Source: Saprospiraceae bacterium (lineage in GTDB: Bacteria; Bacteroidota; Bacteroidia; Chitinophagales; Saprospiraceae). Taken from it: 13,457 nt of DNA. How positions within the stretch are numbered: the first letter of the stretch is position 1; every line of letters starts with the position of its first letter. The stretch lies in contig JAHDBK010000048.1 in the NCBI GenBank assembly GCA_020630455.1, forward strand, positions 1-13,457, given 5' to 3'. The notes under the pieces are model-generated. The model searched no databases. It worked only from the letters and a program-made list of their open reading frames with translations, and had not been told where the DNA came from. A program made the translations under genes and the position numbers. Of the stretch, positions 1 through 7,615 are shown one piece after another.

Positions 1-122
1 AAGTTCATTTTTCTTGTATGTGCTTTAACTCGGGTTGTTGGTTTTTTAGTTCCTCTGGTTCTGCCATTACCTCGGGTCGTTGCTCTACTTCTTGAATTCA
101 CTTTTCTTGTGTGTGCTCTTAC
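1..122 (-). repeat. Short imperfect direct repeat, 93-bp spacing, inside the gpG-like gene
   Basis: Bases 1-29 and 94-122 are about 29-bp imperfect copies that stay in frame (31 codons apart). Both encode a V-R/K-AHTRK-V/M-N block. Further TTR-type codons lie between them. It looks like duplication within a basic C-terminal region. Two such blocks may simply be a family feature, and only the part inside the window can be judged. Confidence 0.5.
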
Positions 123-449
123 TGATACGGTCTTTTTTATTTCGCCTCCTTCATTGTGAATTTGTGCGTATGGAACGTCCGTTCCTATAAAAACATAGTA
201 GTTCCCGTGTGATAGCTTCCTGATAGAGCGTTTTAATCTTCCTGATTTGGAAAGTAAAGTTCCTCGAGATTTTCTCTTTCTGTTTTGCCATTTCTCTCGA
301 TTTCTATCAACCCAGTTCTTGTTTCTGAAGCGTTCTTTTGAAAAGTTAACGGCTATTGTTCCTGCATGACTTGTCATGTTCCTCAAAAACAACGGCCGAT
401 TAACTTTCTTTAGTTTATCCAAGAATTCGTCTTTAAACTCAAAGCTCAT
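1..449 (-). CDS. Phage virion morphogenesis protein, Mu gpG-like (3' end outside window)
   Basis: An open frame reads leftward from an ATG at 449 and is still open at the window edge, giving 149 residues. Residues 70-102 contain a K/R-rich segment, a hydrophobic strand (YYVFIGTDVPYA) and the motif YAQIHNEGG (94-102). That motif resembles the YAxIHxxGG signature of the phage virion morphogenesis / tail completion family (Mu gpG, P2 gpS). Family knowledge places such proteins at the head-tail junction or in tail completion. The visible C-terminal part (105-149) is very basic and repeats the block V-R/K-AHTRK-V/M-N 31 residues apart. The start codon lies 2 bases after the tape measure stop, so the two genes are co-transcribed and probably coupled. 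In Mu, gpG follows F; here the tape measure gene lies between the F-like gene and this one. The family call is fairly safe; the precise role is inferred. Confidence 0.8.
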   Translation of the reverse strand, partial: MSFEFKDEFLDKLKKVNRPLFLRNMTSHAGTIAVNFSKERFRNKNWVDRNREKWQNRKRKSRGTLLSKSGRLKRSIRKLSHGNYYVFIGTDVPYAQIHNEGGEIKKTVSVRAHTRKVNSRSRATTRGNGRTRGTKKPTTRVKAHTRKMN

Positions 450-451
450 AC

Positions 452-2431
452 TTACGAGGTTTCAGCGTTTCTAATAATTCGCATCATTGATTCATTGAAC
501 CAGTTTTCAACCTCTTGTAAAGTCAATCCTTTGGTTTCATTGCCTTTAACATTAATACCTCCTTTGTTTAAAGCGTCAATTGTTATAGTAATATTTCTGA
601 CCTTTTTAGCTTCTCCAGTTACTTTGGTAATATCCTTTTCTAACTTCTTTTTCGTTAAATCTCCAGTAGGTTTTTTGTCGTCTCCATTATCTGAATAAAG
701 ACCATCTTTTTTGGTTTCTTTTTCTGAATCTTGAGATTGTTTCTTTTTTTCTTCAGGAGAAACAAGTTCCATTTTGGTACGGAAAGCTTCAACATGTTGT
801 TTGGCTTTTTTAGCCCAATCCCAACCAGTAAGCTCACCAACCCAACCCAAAATTCTTTGAAGTGGATGCATTAAAGTGTCTAAAAGTACCACGGCAATTC
901 GTTTAAGTCCTCCAATAATTCCGTCTGATTTAAAGGCCTCAACTATGCTTTCCCAATTCCTTTTTATCATTATGATTGCATTAATCAAAAATCCAATAGG
1001 ACCAAGCATCCATAAAATTGCGGACCCCCAACTATCGAACTTTTTAATAGCAAATACAATTAATGTAATTAAAGCTGTAATTCCTGCTATAATTAAACCT
1101 ACTGGATTGGCGTTCATAGCGGTATTTAAAGCCCATTGTGCAAAAGTTAATCCTTTTGTTGTTGCTGCTGCTAACTGAAAAGCTTTGGCAATCTTAAAGA
1201 AAATCATAAGCCCAGTGTAAACAGGTATTGCAGTAGTTATCAGTGTTGTTAAATCATCGAAATTATTGTATAAAAATTCGAGAGCAGGTGAAAGTATATC
1301 AAATATTCCTGCTAAAAATGGTATAACCTTTTCTCCTAGTTTGGTAAAGACAGCTTCTAATCTATTGTTAAAGATTTTTTTCATAATGGTAAAATCTCCT
1401 TCAGCATTTTTAATAGCTTCTTTCAAGCTAAAAGCGGAACTATCAAACGCATTGAAAGTATTAATCATATCCTGTGCACCTGTCTTGACTTTGGAAAGTG
1501 CTGTTCTCAAACCTTCAGCTCCTCCAATTTTATTAATAACTGAGGTAATATCTTTATCAGACATTTTTTTGAACTTTTCGCTAATTTGAATTAATAACTT
1601 GTCCGCTTCTTTCATGTTCCCTTCAGTATCAAACACATCAATATCTAAATGTTTTTTAATATTCTTTGACTGTGCCCCTAAACTCTGAAAAAACGTTTTA
1701 GTTTGATTGGCAGCAATATCTGAGTTCTTAGAAATAGAAGTGAACATTGCAAATATTTTATTACCTACATCAACGGTTTGTCCTGCTGCACTTGTTGCTC
1801 CTGCGTATTCGGTTTGTACTTTGGCCAATTCGTCAAAAGTTGTGATCCCTACTTGAACCGTTTTAGCATTTGACTCAAGTAACTTGTCGATTTGGTTAAC
1901 ACCTAAACCGAAAGCTTTCATACTTTTGGTTGTGGCGTTCATAGCATCGTTAATGTTAGCTCCAGTTGCCTTGGAATAAATACCTACTTTTTTGAAAATA
2001 TCAATAGCATCATCACCGTATAAACCAGTTGCACTTTGTAAGTCATACATTGCGTTAGTGGAGTCGACTACATTTGCACCAATTTCAAAGGCTGCATCTC
2101 TAATTTTAACACGGTAAGCGTCAATTTCTTTTCGGGGCTTATCCAGGTTTAATTGTCGAATTGGTAAAAATGCCGAATCAAATTTCTCAACAGATTCTAC
2201 GCCTTTGGCTGTTAATGCACCAAAGGACAAAATGGAGGCTGTTACTAATGCAATTGGATTAGTAGCAAGCTCAAAAGCTCTACCTAAAAGCGGTATTTCT
2301 TTGATAAAACTTTGGAACTTCATTTTCATTTTGTTCATGTTCTGACCAAACTTTTTACGCATCTTGGTAAGCTTGTTGTTAAATAGTTTGTTGCTTAAAT
2401 CAAGTAACATTGTCAACTTCGCTGAAGCCAT
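452..2431 (-). CDS. Phage tail tape measure protein (TMP)
   Basis: This 659-residue protein sets tail length and occupies the lumen of the tail tube until DNA ejection. The N-terminal 50 residues are basic and coil-prone. Residues about 90-345 resemble the phage TMP core region (aligned helices with SATGLYGDDA, STFxxLAK-like and GGAEGLRTAL blocks). Hydrophobic, membrane-like helices lie near 397-414, 442-462 and 470-490, including the very common TMP motif NANPVGLIIAGITALI (440-455). Residues 555-605 are charged and low-complexity. The C terminus (612-659) has the VRNITITIDAL strand often seen at TMP ends. At roughly 0.15 nm per residue, a general rule for TMPs, the tail would be near 100 nm. 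The ATG lies 6 bases after the portal fusion stop. Its location is odd: it is on the strand opposite to sheath, tube and chaperone, whereas TMP normally follows the chaperone directly. Confidence 0.92.
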   Translation of the reverse strand: MASAKLTMLLDLSNKLFNNKLTKMRKKFGQNMNKMKMKFQSFIKEIPLLGRAFELATNPIALVTASILSFGALTAKGVESVEKFDSAFLPIRQLNLDKPRKEIDAYRVKIRDAAFEIGANVVDSTNAMYDLQSATGLYGDDAIDIFKKVGIYSKATGANINDAMNATTKSMKAFGLGVNQIDKLLESNAKTVQVGITTFDELAKVQTEYAGATSAAGQTVDVGNKIFAMFTSISKNSDIAANQTKTFFQSLGAQSKNIKKHLDIDVFDTEGNMKEADKLLIQISEKFKKMSDKDITSVINKIGGAEGLRTALSKVKTGAQDMINTFNAFDSSAFSLKEAIKNAEGDFTIMKKIFNNRLEAVFTKLGEKVIPFLAGIFDILSPALEFLYNNFDDLTTLITTAIPVYTGLMIFFKIAKAFQLAAATTKGLTFAQWALNTAMNANPVGLIIAGITALITLIVFAIKKFDSWGSAILWMLGPIGFLINAIIMIKRNWESIVEAFKSDGIIGGLKRIAVVLLDTLMHPLQRILGWVGELTGWDWAKKAKQHVEAFRTKMELVSPEEKKKQSQDSEKETKKDGLYSDNGDDKKPTGDLTKKKLEKDITKVTGEAKKVRNITITIDALNKGGINVKGNETKGLTLQEVENWFNESMMRIIRNAETS

Positions 2432-2437
2432 AATACT

Positions 2438-4963
2438 CTATTTAGTTTTAATTAATAATCCTTTTCTAATATTCTTGTCGTTGTTGTCTGTAATAAAATC
2501 CCAAGAGGTTATATTAAGCCCTTGGGTCTTATCTAAGTCAGCATCAATGATCAGGATGCCATCCTTGTAAATACTAATGTATCTAGACTTAAATAAACCT
2601 TTCTTGAATTCGTGATACCAAACTTCATCAGGAGACTTTAACGTCTCTTTGATTAATGGATATAACTGTATTTTATCGTTATTTAAATGCTCTTTAAAGA
2701 CCTTATCCGTTATAATCATTTTTCGATTTAAATAATCACTAAGTCCTACATATTCGATTTTGTTTTTACCTTGTGTAATTGTTCCAGTCTTTTTAAAAAG
2801 TTCTTGGCCGTTTTTCTTTGTGATGGTTTTATCAATTTTAAGCTTACTGAAATTCTTTTTAAGTGTTTTAATCCCTTTTAACCCATAGAAGTCAAAAGAC
2901 AATCCACCTAAAGTTTTTGCAAGGTTTTTTGTACTTCCATAAAAGTCCTTTTTTGTGAATACCTGAGATAAATTCGCTCGATTTGATTCAAATGATGAAC
3001 CTTTGTATTTTGGGTCATTCTCTCTTAATAATTCTTTTGCTCTAGTTCCAGTCGTTACTTTATCAGTATCTCCTAAAAATTGCACAAACTCGCATCTACA
3101 ACCGTAGCCGTTTGGCGGTAGTAAATCCATTGCTTCTGGGTCATTTAAATCGAAAACTTTTCCATCAAGTACCTGATGTGCATTTCTTACTTTATTGTCT
3201 CCTGCTGTTTGGTATTGTACTAAATGAGTAACGGTGTCCTTTTCGGTCATAAAACGAACAAATGAAGCTGAATTTTGCCCAACCGCTACGGAGTGATTGT
3301 ATTCAGTTAAAAGGTAATTTGTGTTAAGTTGTTTAACCTCGTCTTCAGCTAGCTTTTTGAACTCGTCGAATCCTCTAAGTTTTTGCTTTTCTTTATCGAT
3401 TAGAAGCTTTGTGATGGATGCCAAACGAGCTTCAGTTTTACTAGCTGCGAACTCAAAAATATTATACTCCATTAACTGAAGCATTAACAAATCAGGAGAA
3501 GTATAGCTAGAGGTTGGTGTGACACTCGAGCGTAACCCATTAAAAAGCTCTAGTCCTTCAGCTGAAATCATTTTACCAACTATTCCTGAAGTATCATTCC
3601 CTTTATGTAAAGCTTTGATTAATGAACTAGTAAGCTCTTTTAGTTTCCTGGTTATACCTTTACCTAAAGCTGTTATTTCCTGCGGACAACAATCTTGTGG
3701 GTGTTTAAGAGTGATACTTTTAGGTTCTTTAGTGGTTTTACTTGTTATTGTTTGGCTTTTTTTTTTGCCCTCAATTGGAATATTGAAGGTTGAAGCAAGC
3801 CAGTCTACTTGAATTTCGTACCCTTTTGAAAGTAGTCCTTCAGTAATTTTCCAAAGCTCCTTAGTTTTTACTTCTTCTTTGATTTTTTTAAACTCAAAAA
3901 CATCGTCTTCAGATATTTTATAACCTTGTAATCTAAGTAAAGGGAATAACTGGTCATTGATAGCGAATTGAATATCTCTTTTGTCTGCAAGAGCTATTTT
4001 ATTGTCTAAAGACCTTTCGTGTACTTCTGTTTGGCTTCGGTTTGTTCCCTGGTCAGATAACATTGTAGAACCTACAAGCTGCTTACTGATGATATCCTGG
4101 TTTGTTCTGATAAATTGTAAGTAGGTATTGTATGCATCTGTTCTGCTTGCTTCTTGGAAAGTGATATCTGTTCCTTGTGGGAATGTTCCAACTGAAGCTT
4201 CGCCAAGTTCTAACAGCATTTCGTGAACGTTGTTAATGGTAGTTGCGTCGGTTGAGTTAGTTGTTGCCGTGATTAATGGCATGCCGAATTTCTCACAAAA
4301 TTCCGCCCAAGCTTGTGTAACATTTTTAATCCAAATTAGGTTCGGAATAATGTTATTAATAATACCAAGCTCTCCGTCTTCTCCTAATTGAATTAACCAA
4401 GCTTTGAATATTTCATCTGTATAATCTATAAAACCAGGTTTCTGTAAATCAGGAAAAATTCTTTGTTGAGTAGATACAACGTTTCGGCGTGGTATTAAAC
4501 GATGTTCTATTTGTTCCTGGTTAAACTCGTGGAACTCAATTAAAGTAGTTCCAAATAAGGTTTTATTAGTGGCTTGATCTAAGAATTTGTAGAACCATTG
4601 TTGTTGAAAAATAAAGGTTAGTTCTTCATTTGTCTTCTTAGTTTTTCGGTTGATAATGTGAAAGTCCGTATTTAATACCGACATTTTACGCATTTGAATT
4701 TGCGATTGTAAATGCCCATCAGTCAAAAGATCTTCAACTAAATCATAGTAAAGATTGAACCTTGGATTTTCAGGTGCGTTAATTAAAGTAAGTGCTTTTC
4801 TCCACTTGTCAATATCTTTTCTACTGGTGTCTTTAAACTGTTCACCAATTCTTATAATCTTAGGGTTTCGTTTTCCTTTTCCCGAACCACTTTCTGCTTT
4901 CCATTTTGGTGTACTTCTTTTTACCCCTATATCGAAACCCAAAACATTTTTAAATACTTTCAT
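2438..4963 (-). CDS. Portal (Mu gp29/DUF935-like) – Mu F-like minor head – BECR-type nuclease fusion
   Basis: This 841-residue protein appears to have three parts. Residues about 50-395 look like the DUF935 / Mu gp29-like portal: a paired helix with QSQIQMRKMSVL (86-97), an FCEKFGMPLI segment (222-231) and the terminal FNIPIEGK. The portal dodecamer is the DNA entry vertex. Residues about 430-630 contain the Mu F-like head morphogenesis domain, with R593, H596, LDG (599-601) and PPNGYGCRC (616-624) in the family pattern. Residues about 735-841 match my recollection of the phage Barnase-EndoU-ColicinE5/D-RelE-like (PBECR) nuclease domains: SPDEVW (777-782), RYISIYKD (794-801), ITSWDF (818-823) and RKGLLI (833-838). 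Candidate active residues are H784, R794, T819/S820 and R833, but I cannot assign them. The first two domains are secure and the nuclease is probable. No immunity gene lies beside it. An A10 tract sits at the portal/F border. The ATG at 4963 is preceded by an A/T-rich leader. Confidence 0.9.
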   Translation of the reverse strand: MKVFKNVLGFDIGVKRSTPKWKAESGSGKGKRNPKIIRIGEQFKDTSRKDIDKWRKALTLINAPENPRFNLYYDLVEDLLTDGHLQSQIQMRKMSVLNTDFHIINRKTKKTNEELTFIFQQQWFYKFLDQATNKTLFGTTLIEFHEFNQEQIEHRLIPRRNVVSTQQRIFPDLQKPGFIDYTDEIFKAWLIQLGEDGELGIINNIIPNLIWIKNVTQAWAEFCEKFGMPLITATTNSTDATTINNVHEMLLELGEASVGTFPQGTDITFQEASRTDAYNTYLQFIRTNQDIISKQLVGSTMLSDQGTNRSQTEVHERSLDNKIALADKRDIQFAINDQLFPLLRLQGYKISEDDVFEFKKIKEEVKTKELWKITEGLLSKGYEIQVDWLASTFNIPIEGKKKSQTITSKTTKEPKSITLKHPQDCCPQEITALGKGITRKLKELTSSLIKALHKGNDTSGIVGKMISAEGLELFNGLRSSVTPTSSYTSPDLLMLQLMEYNIFEFAASKTEARLASITKLLIDKEKQKLRGFDEFKKLAEDEVKQLNTNYLLTEYNHSVAVGQNSASFVRFMTEKDTVTHLVQYQTAGDNKVRNAHQVLDGKVFDLNDPEAMDLLPPNGYGCRCEFVQFLGDTDKVTTGTRAKELLRENDPKYKGSSFESNRANLSQVFTKKDFYGSTKNLAKTLGGLSFDFYGLKGIKTLKKNFSKLKIDKTITKKNGQELFKKTGTITQGKNKIEYVGLSDYLNRKMIITDKVFKEHLNNDKIQLYPLIKETLKSPDEVWYHEFKKGLFKSRYISIYKDGILIIDADLDKTQGLNITSWDFITDNNDKNIRKGLLIKTK
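3757..3766 (-). other. A10 homopolymer at the portal/MuF domain border; possible slippage site
   Basis: On the coding (minus) strand ten consecutive A bases encode K400-K402 and the first base of S403, just after the end of the portal domain. I noticed no longer homopolymer in the window. A gain of one A, or a -1 ribosomal slip, would add K-P-N-N-N-K and then stop, giving about 408 residues. Loss of one A would add A-K-Q and then stop, giving about 405 residues. Both products would be a portal without the F-like and nuclease parts. The tract and both downstream stops are seen directly; use as a programmed slippage site is inference. Confidence 0.4.
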
Positions 4964-4995
4964 CCTTTAATTATTTTTAATTCGCTTAAAAACGA

Positions 4996-5014
4996 CTTTA
5001 AAGCCAGTTTAAAG
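4996..5014 (-). other. Inverted repeat between gp36-like and portal genes
   Basis: In the 55-bp gap between these two genes there is a perfect 7-bp inverted repeat (CTTTAAA / TTTAAAG) with a 5-nt loop. Read on the minus strand, it is followed three bases later by five T residues. It could be a weak terminator or attenuator, or a structure in the leader of the portal gene. The stem is almost all A-T, so it would be weak, and chance in an A/T-rich gap is quite possible. Confidence 0.25.
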
Positions 5015-5018
5015 ACAA

Positions 5019-5447
5019 TTACCACCTATTGTTTGACGCTTTATATTTTGAACTTATCTTTATCCCTCTCAAAGATTCTCCTTTTTCATTTTTCTTTAGT
5101 GGTAAATCTGCTGAAGGAGTAGAAGACTTTTTTTCCTCTTTTAGCCAATCGATAGCGTCCTGATATCTATTTGCTCTAGTACTTGGCATTCTATCAGGAA
5201 CGGTACTCGTGTATAAATGATAAAGTGTACAATCAATAACTATCATAACTATATGACTGTTCCTTTGGTCATCTCTTGCGTTAAAAACTGCTTCAACGTC
5301 ATATTTTCCTGAGATGTAATTTTTGACCTGAGAAATCGCCATCTGCTCCGCACTTTTTAATTTTGTGTCAGAATACTTCTCTACAAGAATTCCCTTTACT
5401 TCATCTCTAATTAAAGCTGTGTAATCTTCGTCTTTAATAAATCCCAT
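5019..5447 (-). CDS. Mu gp36-like protein (DUF1320), head/neck-associated
   Basis: The 142-residue protein has the layout of the DUF1320 / Mu gp36-like family: an N-terminal FIKDEDY (3-9), helical SAEQMAISQVKNYISGKYD (32-50) in which a helix ends in a conserved YD, a hydrophobic helix IVMIVIDCTLYHLY (66-79), then R-P-S-T-R and RYQDAIDWL (94-102). Family members sit among Mu-type head genes and are thought to act at the head-tail connector; that role is inferred from position. The preferred start is the ATG at 5447, which overlaps the terminase stop by one base (TAATG). A GTG two codons upstream (5453) is also in frame but would give a longer overlap and needs a rarer codon. The C-terminal 35 residues are polar and probably disordered. 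Confidence 0.8.
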   Translation of the reverse strand: MGFIKDEDYTALIRDEVKGILVEKYSDTKLKSAEQMAISQVKNYISGKYDVEAVFNARDDQRNSHIVMIVIDCTLYHLYTSTVPDRMPSTRANRYQDAIDWLKEEKKSSTPSADLPLKKNEKGESLRGIKISSKYKASNNRW

Positions 5448-7030
5448 TACCACTTGTTTTTTTTCTTACGGTTAATCTCTTTTCTACTTGTTGTTTTTGG
5501 TGGATTGGCATTGATGTTTGCCGAAATATTTAGTTTTGATATTGCTCCTTGTAAAGCATCGGGAGCATCATCATGTGCTCCACTACCTCTTTGAAAGGTT
5601 AATAATTGGTCAACAAGTTCTCCACAATCGGTACTTGTTTCAATTGCTTTGTTAAACCAAACGTTTCCTCTTTCAAAGTAACCTGCCATACTTTCGACCC
5701 TATCAAATTTTGCGTTCTTACTTCTCTTGTCGGCAACAACAGGAACATACCACCCTTTCTTATCTCCTACTAAATCGAAATCGCTTATAAATTCATCCTG
5801 AGCAAAAAGTCCTTCAATCCAATAACTAATATTGTATTTCAAAAGGTTGTCGCTTTCCACTTTTTCGTACAGCCAAATGGCTGCATTGTTTCTCGAAGTT
5901 TTTCTTACAAAACAATCTAATACGTGAAACTCTCGTTTTGACTTTCCTGCTAAGATTAAGGCTTTAAAATCCCCTGCGTTCTTGTATGATAAATCCCCGT
6001 ATAAACAAAGTGCGTCATATTGAGAATATCGCAAACGCTGCTTGTATTGAATCTGCTCGTTTTTGAAAATTGAACCTTCTACAATATGAGCATGCATATA
6101 TTCACGCATAAAAGAACGGTACGGCGTATTGTGATACTTTTCTTTCCAGTAAGCAGCTGAAGTTTTTTCAGGCCATTCAGGTTCAAAAGTTGTTAAGCTT
6201 TTAACAGCCTTTACCGACACAATAAAATGTGTGACTTTAAAGCCGTGTTCTTTCGCTTTTTTATTGTTGGTGTTAAAGTCCTTTTTAAGTTGGTTTATAA
6301 CTGTGTTTTTATGAAAGTTGTTATTTGCAACTACAAAACGTTGGTGTTTTGAACCTTCATCGAACGTACCTTTTAAATCTTCCCAAACCCATTCGGCAGC
6401 ATCCTTACTTCTTTTCTCGTTATTACAACGTTCTTTGGTGTCGACATCATCTACAACAATGTAGTCAGGACGTTGGTCACCTTCACGTAATCCACGAGGT
6501 GATTGACCGATACCCATGGCCATAAATTTTGCTCCGTCGGTAGTTGTAAAATCTCCCGCAGCCCAATCTCCAAATTTGAACTTCTTACCATAATAATGTA
6601 CAAAGCGTCTATTGTGGGTTAACTGTGCTTGAATATCAGAAATCAGCTTCTTTGCTTTAGGTTCTGTTTGACCTATTAGAAGCATAAATTTTAATTTCCC
6701 AGTTACATATAAATATAATGGTACCCCCATACAAAGATGAACCGATTTTGCACCTGAACGATATATCTCAGCAAGCAGGTTACAAATATCATTTTCAATC
6801 AATAGTTTGGCTAGTTTTTTATGAAACCAAGCACACTCACTTTTAGCGTACTGTGGAAACAATTCACTAAACCATTTAGCGTAATCTTTTTCAAGTTCTT
6901 TAATGAACTTTCGTTTTTCCGCAGGGGTTTGATTGATATCAATATGTGTTGCCTGAGCTACCGATTTACAATGCTCGTCGTAACTCTTTAATAATTTCTC
7001 GAGAGTTTTATTTAAACCAGCGTCGCTCAT
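5447..7030 (-). CDS. Phage terminase large subunit (Mu gp28-like class)
   Basis: The 527-residue protein is the DNA packaging motor and headful nuclease, which docks on the portal. The ATPase half has a deviant P-loop, RSGAKS (91-96), and a strand LLIG (117-120) with following QTEPKAKKL. It then has GIGQSPRGLREGDQRPDYIVVDD (173-195) containing the Walker B-like end D194-D195, and a coupling strand RFVVANNN (231-238). The RNase H-like nuclease half starts near 335, with candidate metal-binding acids D346 (YGDLSYKNAGDF), D418/D420 and D487/D488 in GAHDDAPDAL. All expected motifs are present and the length is normal. The tail (505-527) is basic. The gene begins with an ATG overlapping the terS stop by one base (TAATG) and ends in another TAATG with the gp36-like gene, so the three genes are likely translationally coupled. 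Confidence 0.93.
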   Translation of the reverse strand: MSDAGLNKTLEKLLKSYDEHCKSVAQATHIDINQTPAEKRKFIKELEKDYAKWFSELFPQYAKSECAWFHKKLAKLLIENDICNLLAEIYRSGAKSVHLCMGVPLYLYVTGKLKFMLLIGQTEPKAKKLISDIQAQLTHNRRFVHYYGKKFKFGDWAAGDFTTTDGAKFMAMGIGQSPRGLREGDQRPDYIVVDDVDTKERCNNEKRSKDAAEWVWEDLKGTFDEGSKHQRFVVANNNFHKNTVINQLKKDFNTNNKKAKEHGFKVTHFIVSVKAVKSLTTFEPEWPEKTSAAYWKEKYHNTPYRSFMREYMHAHIVEGSIFKNEQIQYKQRLRYSQYDALCLYGDLSYKNAGDFKALILAGKSKREFHVLDCFVRKTSRNNAAIWLYEKVESDNLLKYNISYWIEGLFAQDEFISDFDLVGDKKGWYVPVVADKRSKNAKFDRVESMAGYFERGNVWFNKAIETSTDCGELVDQLLTFQRGSGAHDDAPDALQGAISKLNISANINANPPKTTSRKEINRKKKNKW

Positions 7031-7476
7031 TAGTTTTCTTGTTGTGCTTTATGTAAAAGGAATTGTTTGTGCCACTCTAAAAACTGAACCGCAATTTTAG
7101 GATCTTGGTCAGCCATCCAGTTATCAAATTCTTTAAATACGGTATACACAACCTGAACCGAAACTTTATCTGATAGAGATTCAATTACCTTATTTATATT
7201 AGCAAGAGCTTTAACATCAATAGCAGCATCTTTTCCTTCAGCTACATTATTAAGCTCTTTCATTAATATTTTTTTAAGGTTGTGAGGTGCAGATAGAAAA
7301 TCTTTTCTTTTCTCATCCCAACTAACTGCATTTACACCTACTCCTTTTCTCCAACGGCCAATAGTTTGCTCGGTAACATCAACAGCTTTGGCGATTGCTT
7401 TAGCGGTCATTCCGTCCTCTACAAACATACGCTCGGCCATTGCTCTAACTACCTCGTTATTTGTTCTTTTTGCCAT
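7030..7476 (-). CDS. Terminase small subunit / phage HTH DNA-binding protein (DUF1804-like)
   Basis: The 148-residue protein has an N-terminal helix-turn-helix at about 22-43 (GMTAKAIAKAVDVTEQTIGRW). The following SWDEKRKDF (52-60) is a pattern seen in small terminase and DUF1804-type proteins of Mu-like phages. The rest is helical (65-145) and could form the oligomerisation region. The expected role is recognition of the packaging site and stimulation of TerL. It is the first gene of the leftward operon and starts 15 nt after the probable transcription start. A regulatory role for the HTH at the divergent promoter region cannot be excluded. The ATG is the only sensible start and is preceded by an A-rich leader. 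Confidence 0.8.
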   Translation of the reverse strand: MAKRTNNEVVRAMAERMFVEDGMTAKAIAKAVDVTEQTIGRWRKGVGVNAVSWDEKRKDFLSAPHNLKKILMKELNNVAEGKDAAIDVKALANINKVIESLSDKVSVQVVYTVFKEFDNWMADQDPKIAVQFLEWHKQFLLHKAQQEN

Positions 7477-7497
7477 GAAATTTGTTTAGATTTTTTT

Positions 7498-7531
7498 CAA
7501 AAATCCAACTCTCAAATCACTAAAAAACAAA
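7498..7531 (-). promoter_or_regulatory. Candidate leftward promoter for the terminase/portal/TMP operon
   Basis: On the minus strand, TTTG (7528-7531) is separated by 22 bases from GATTTTTG (7498-7505). The second box matches the Bacteroidota -7 consensus TAnnTTTG at all but the first position. The transcript would start near 7491, leaving a leader of about 15 nt before the ATG at 7476. It lies in the only divergent gap, where a promoter must exist. Base composition is A/T-rich, so the exact boxes are uncertain. Confidence 0.4.
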
Positions 7532-7556
7532 TAATTGCAACCCTTGCTGAGAATTT

Positions 7557-7586
7557 TTTAAACCCAATCACATGTAGATATGTTTG
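7557..7586 (+). promoter_or_regulatory. Candidate rightward promoter for the protease/capsid/tail operon
   Basis: TATGTTTG (7579-7586) is an exact match to the Bacteroidota -7 box TAnnTTTG. TTTA (7557-7560), 18 bases upstream, is a three-of-four match to the -33 TTTG box. The transcript would start about 7 bases downstream and have a leader of roughly 23 nt before the protease ATG at 7616. The -7 box is good and the -33 box weak. There is no other gap upstream of the rightward genes. Confidence 0.5.
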
Positions 7587-7615
7587 TCTAAGATTAGAAG
7601 AAATTAAGGCAAGTA

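Noticed and set aside
876..1178. Open frame of 100 codons on the plus strand inside the tape measure gene.
   Set aside because: It is antisense to a well-supported gene, composed of reverse-complemented hydrophobic helix codons, has no neighbour in step with it and no family likeness.
3519..3812. Open frame of 97 codons on the plus strand inside the portal-MuF gene.
   Set aside because: It is antisense to a secure coding region and has a composition expected from the complement of lysine- and serine-rich codons.
5447..7030. TerL lacks a classical GxxxxGKT P-loop and has RSGAKS instead.
   Set aside because: Variant P-loops with R...KS are normal in this class of large terminases, and all other motifs are present, so this is not a sign of decay.
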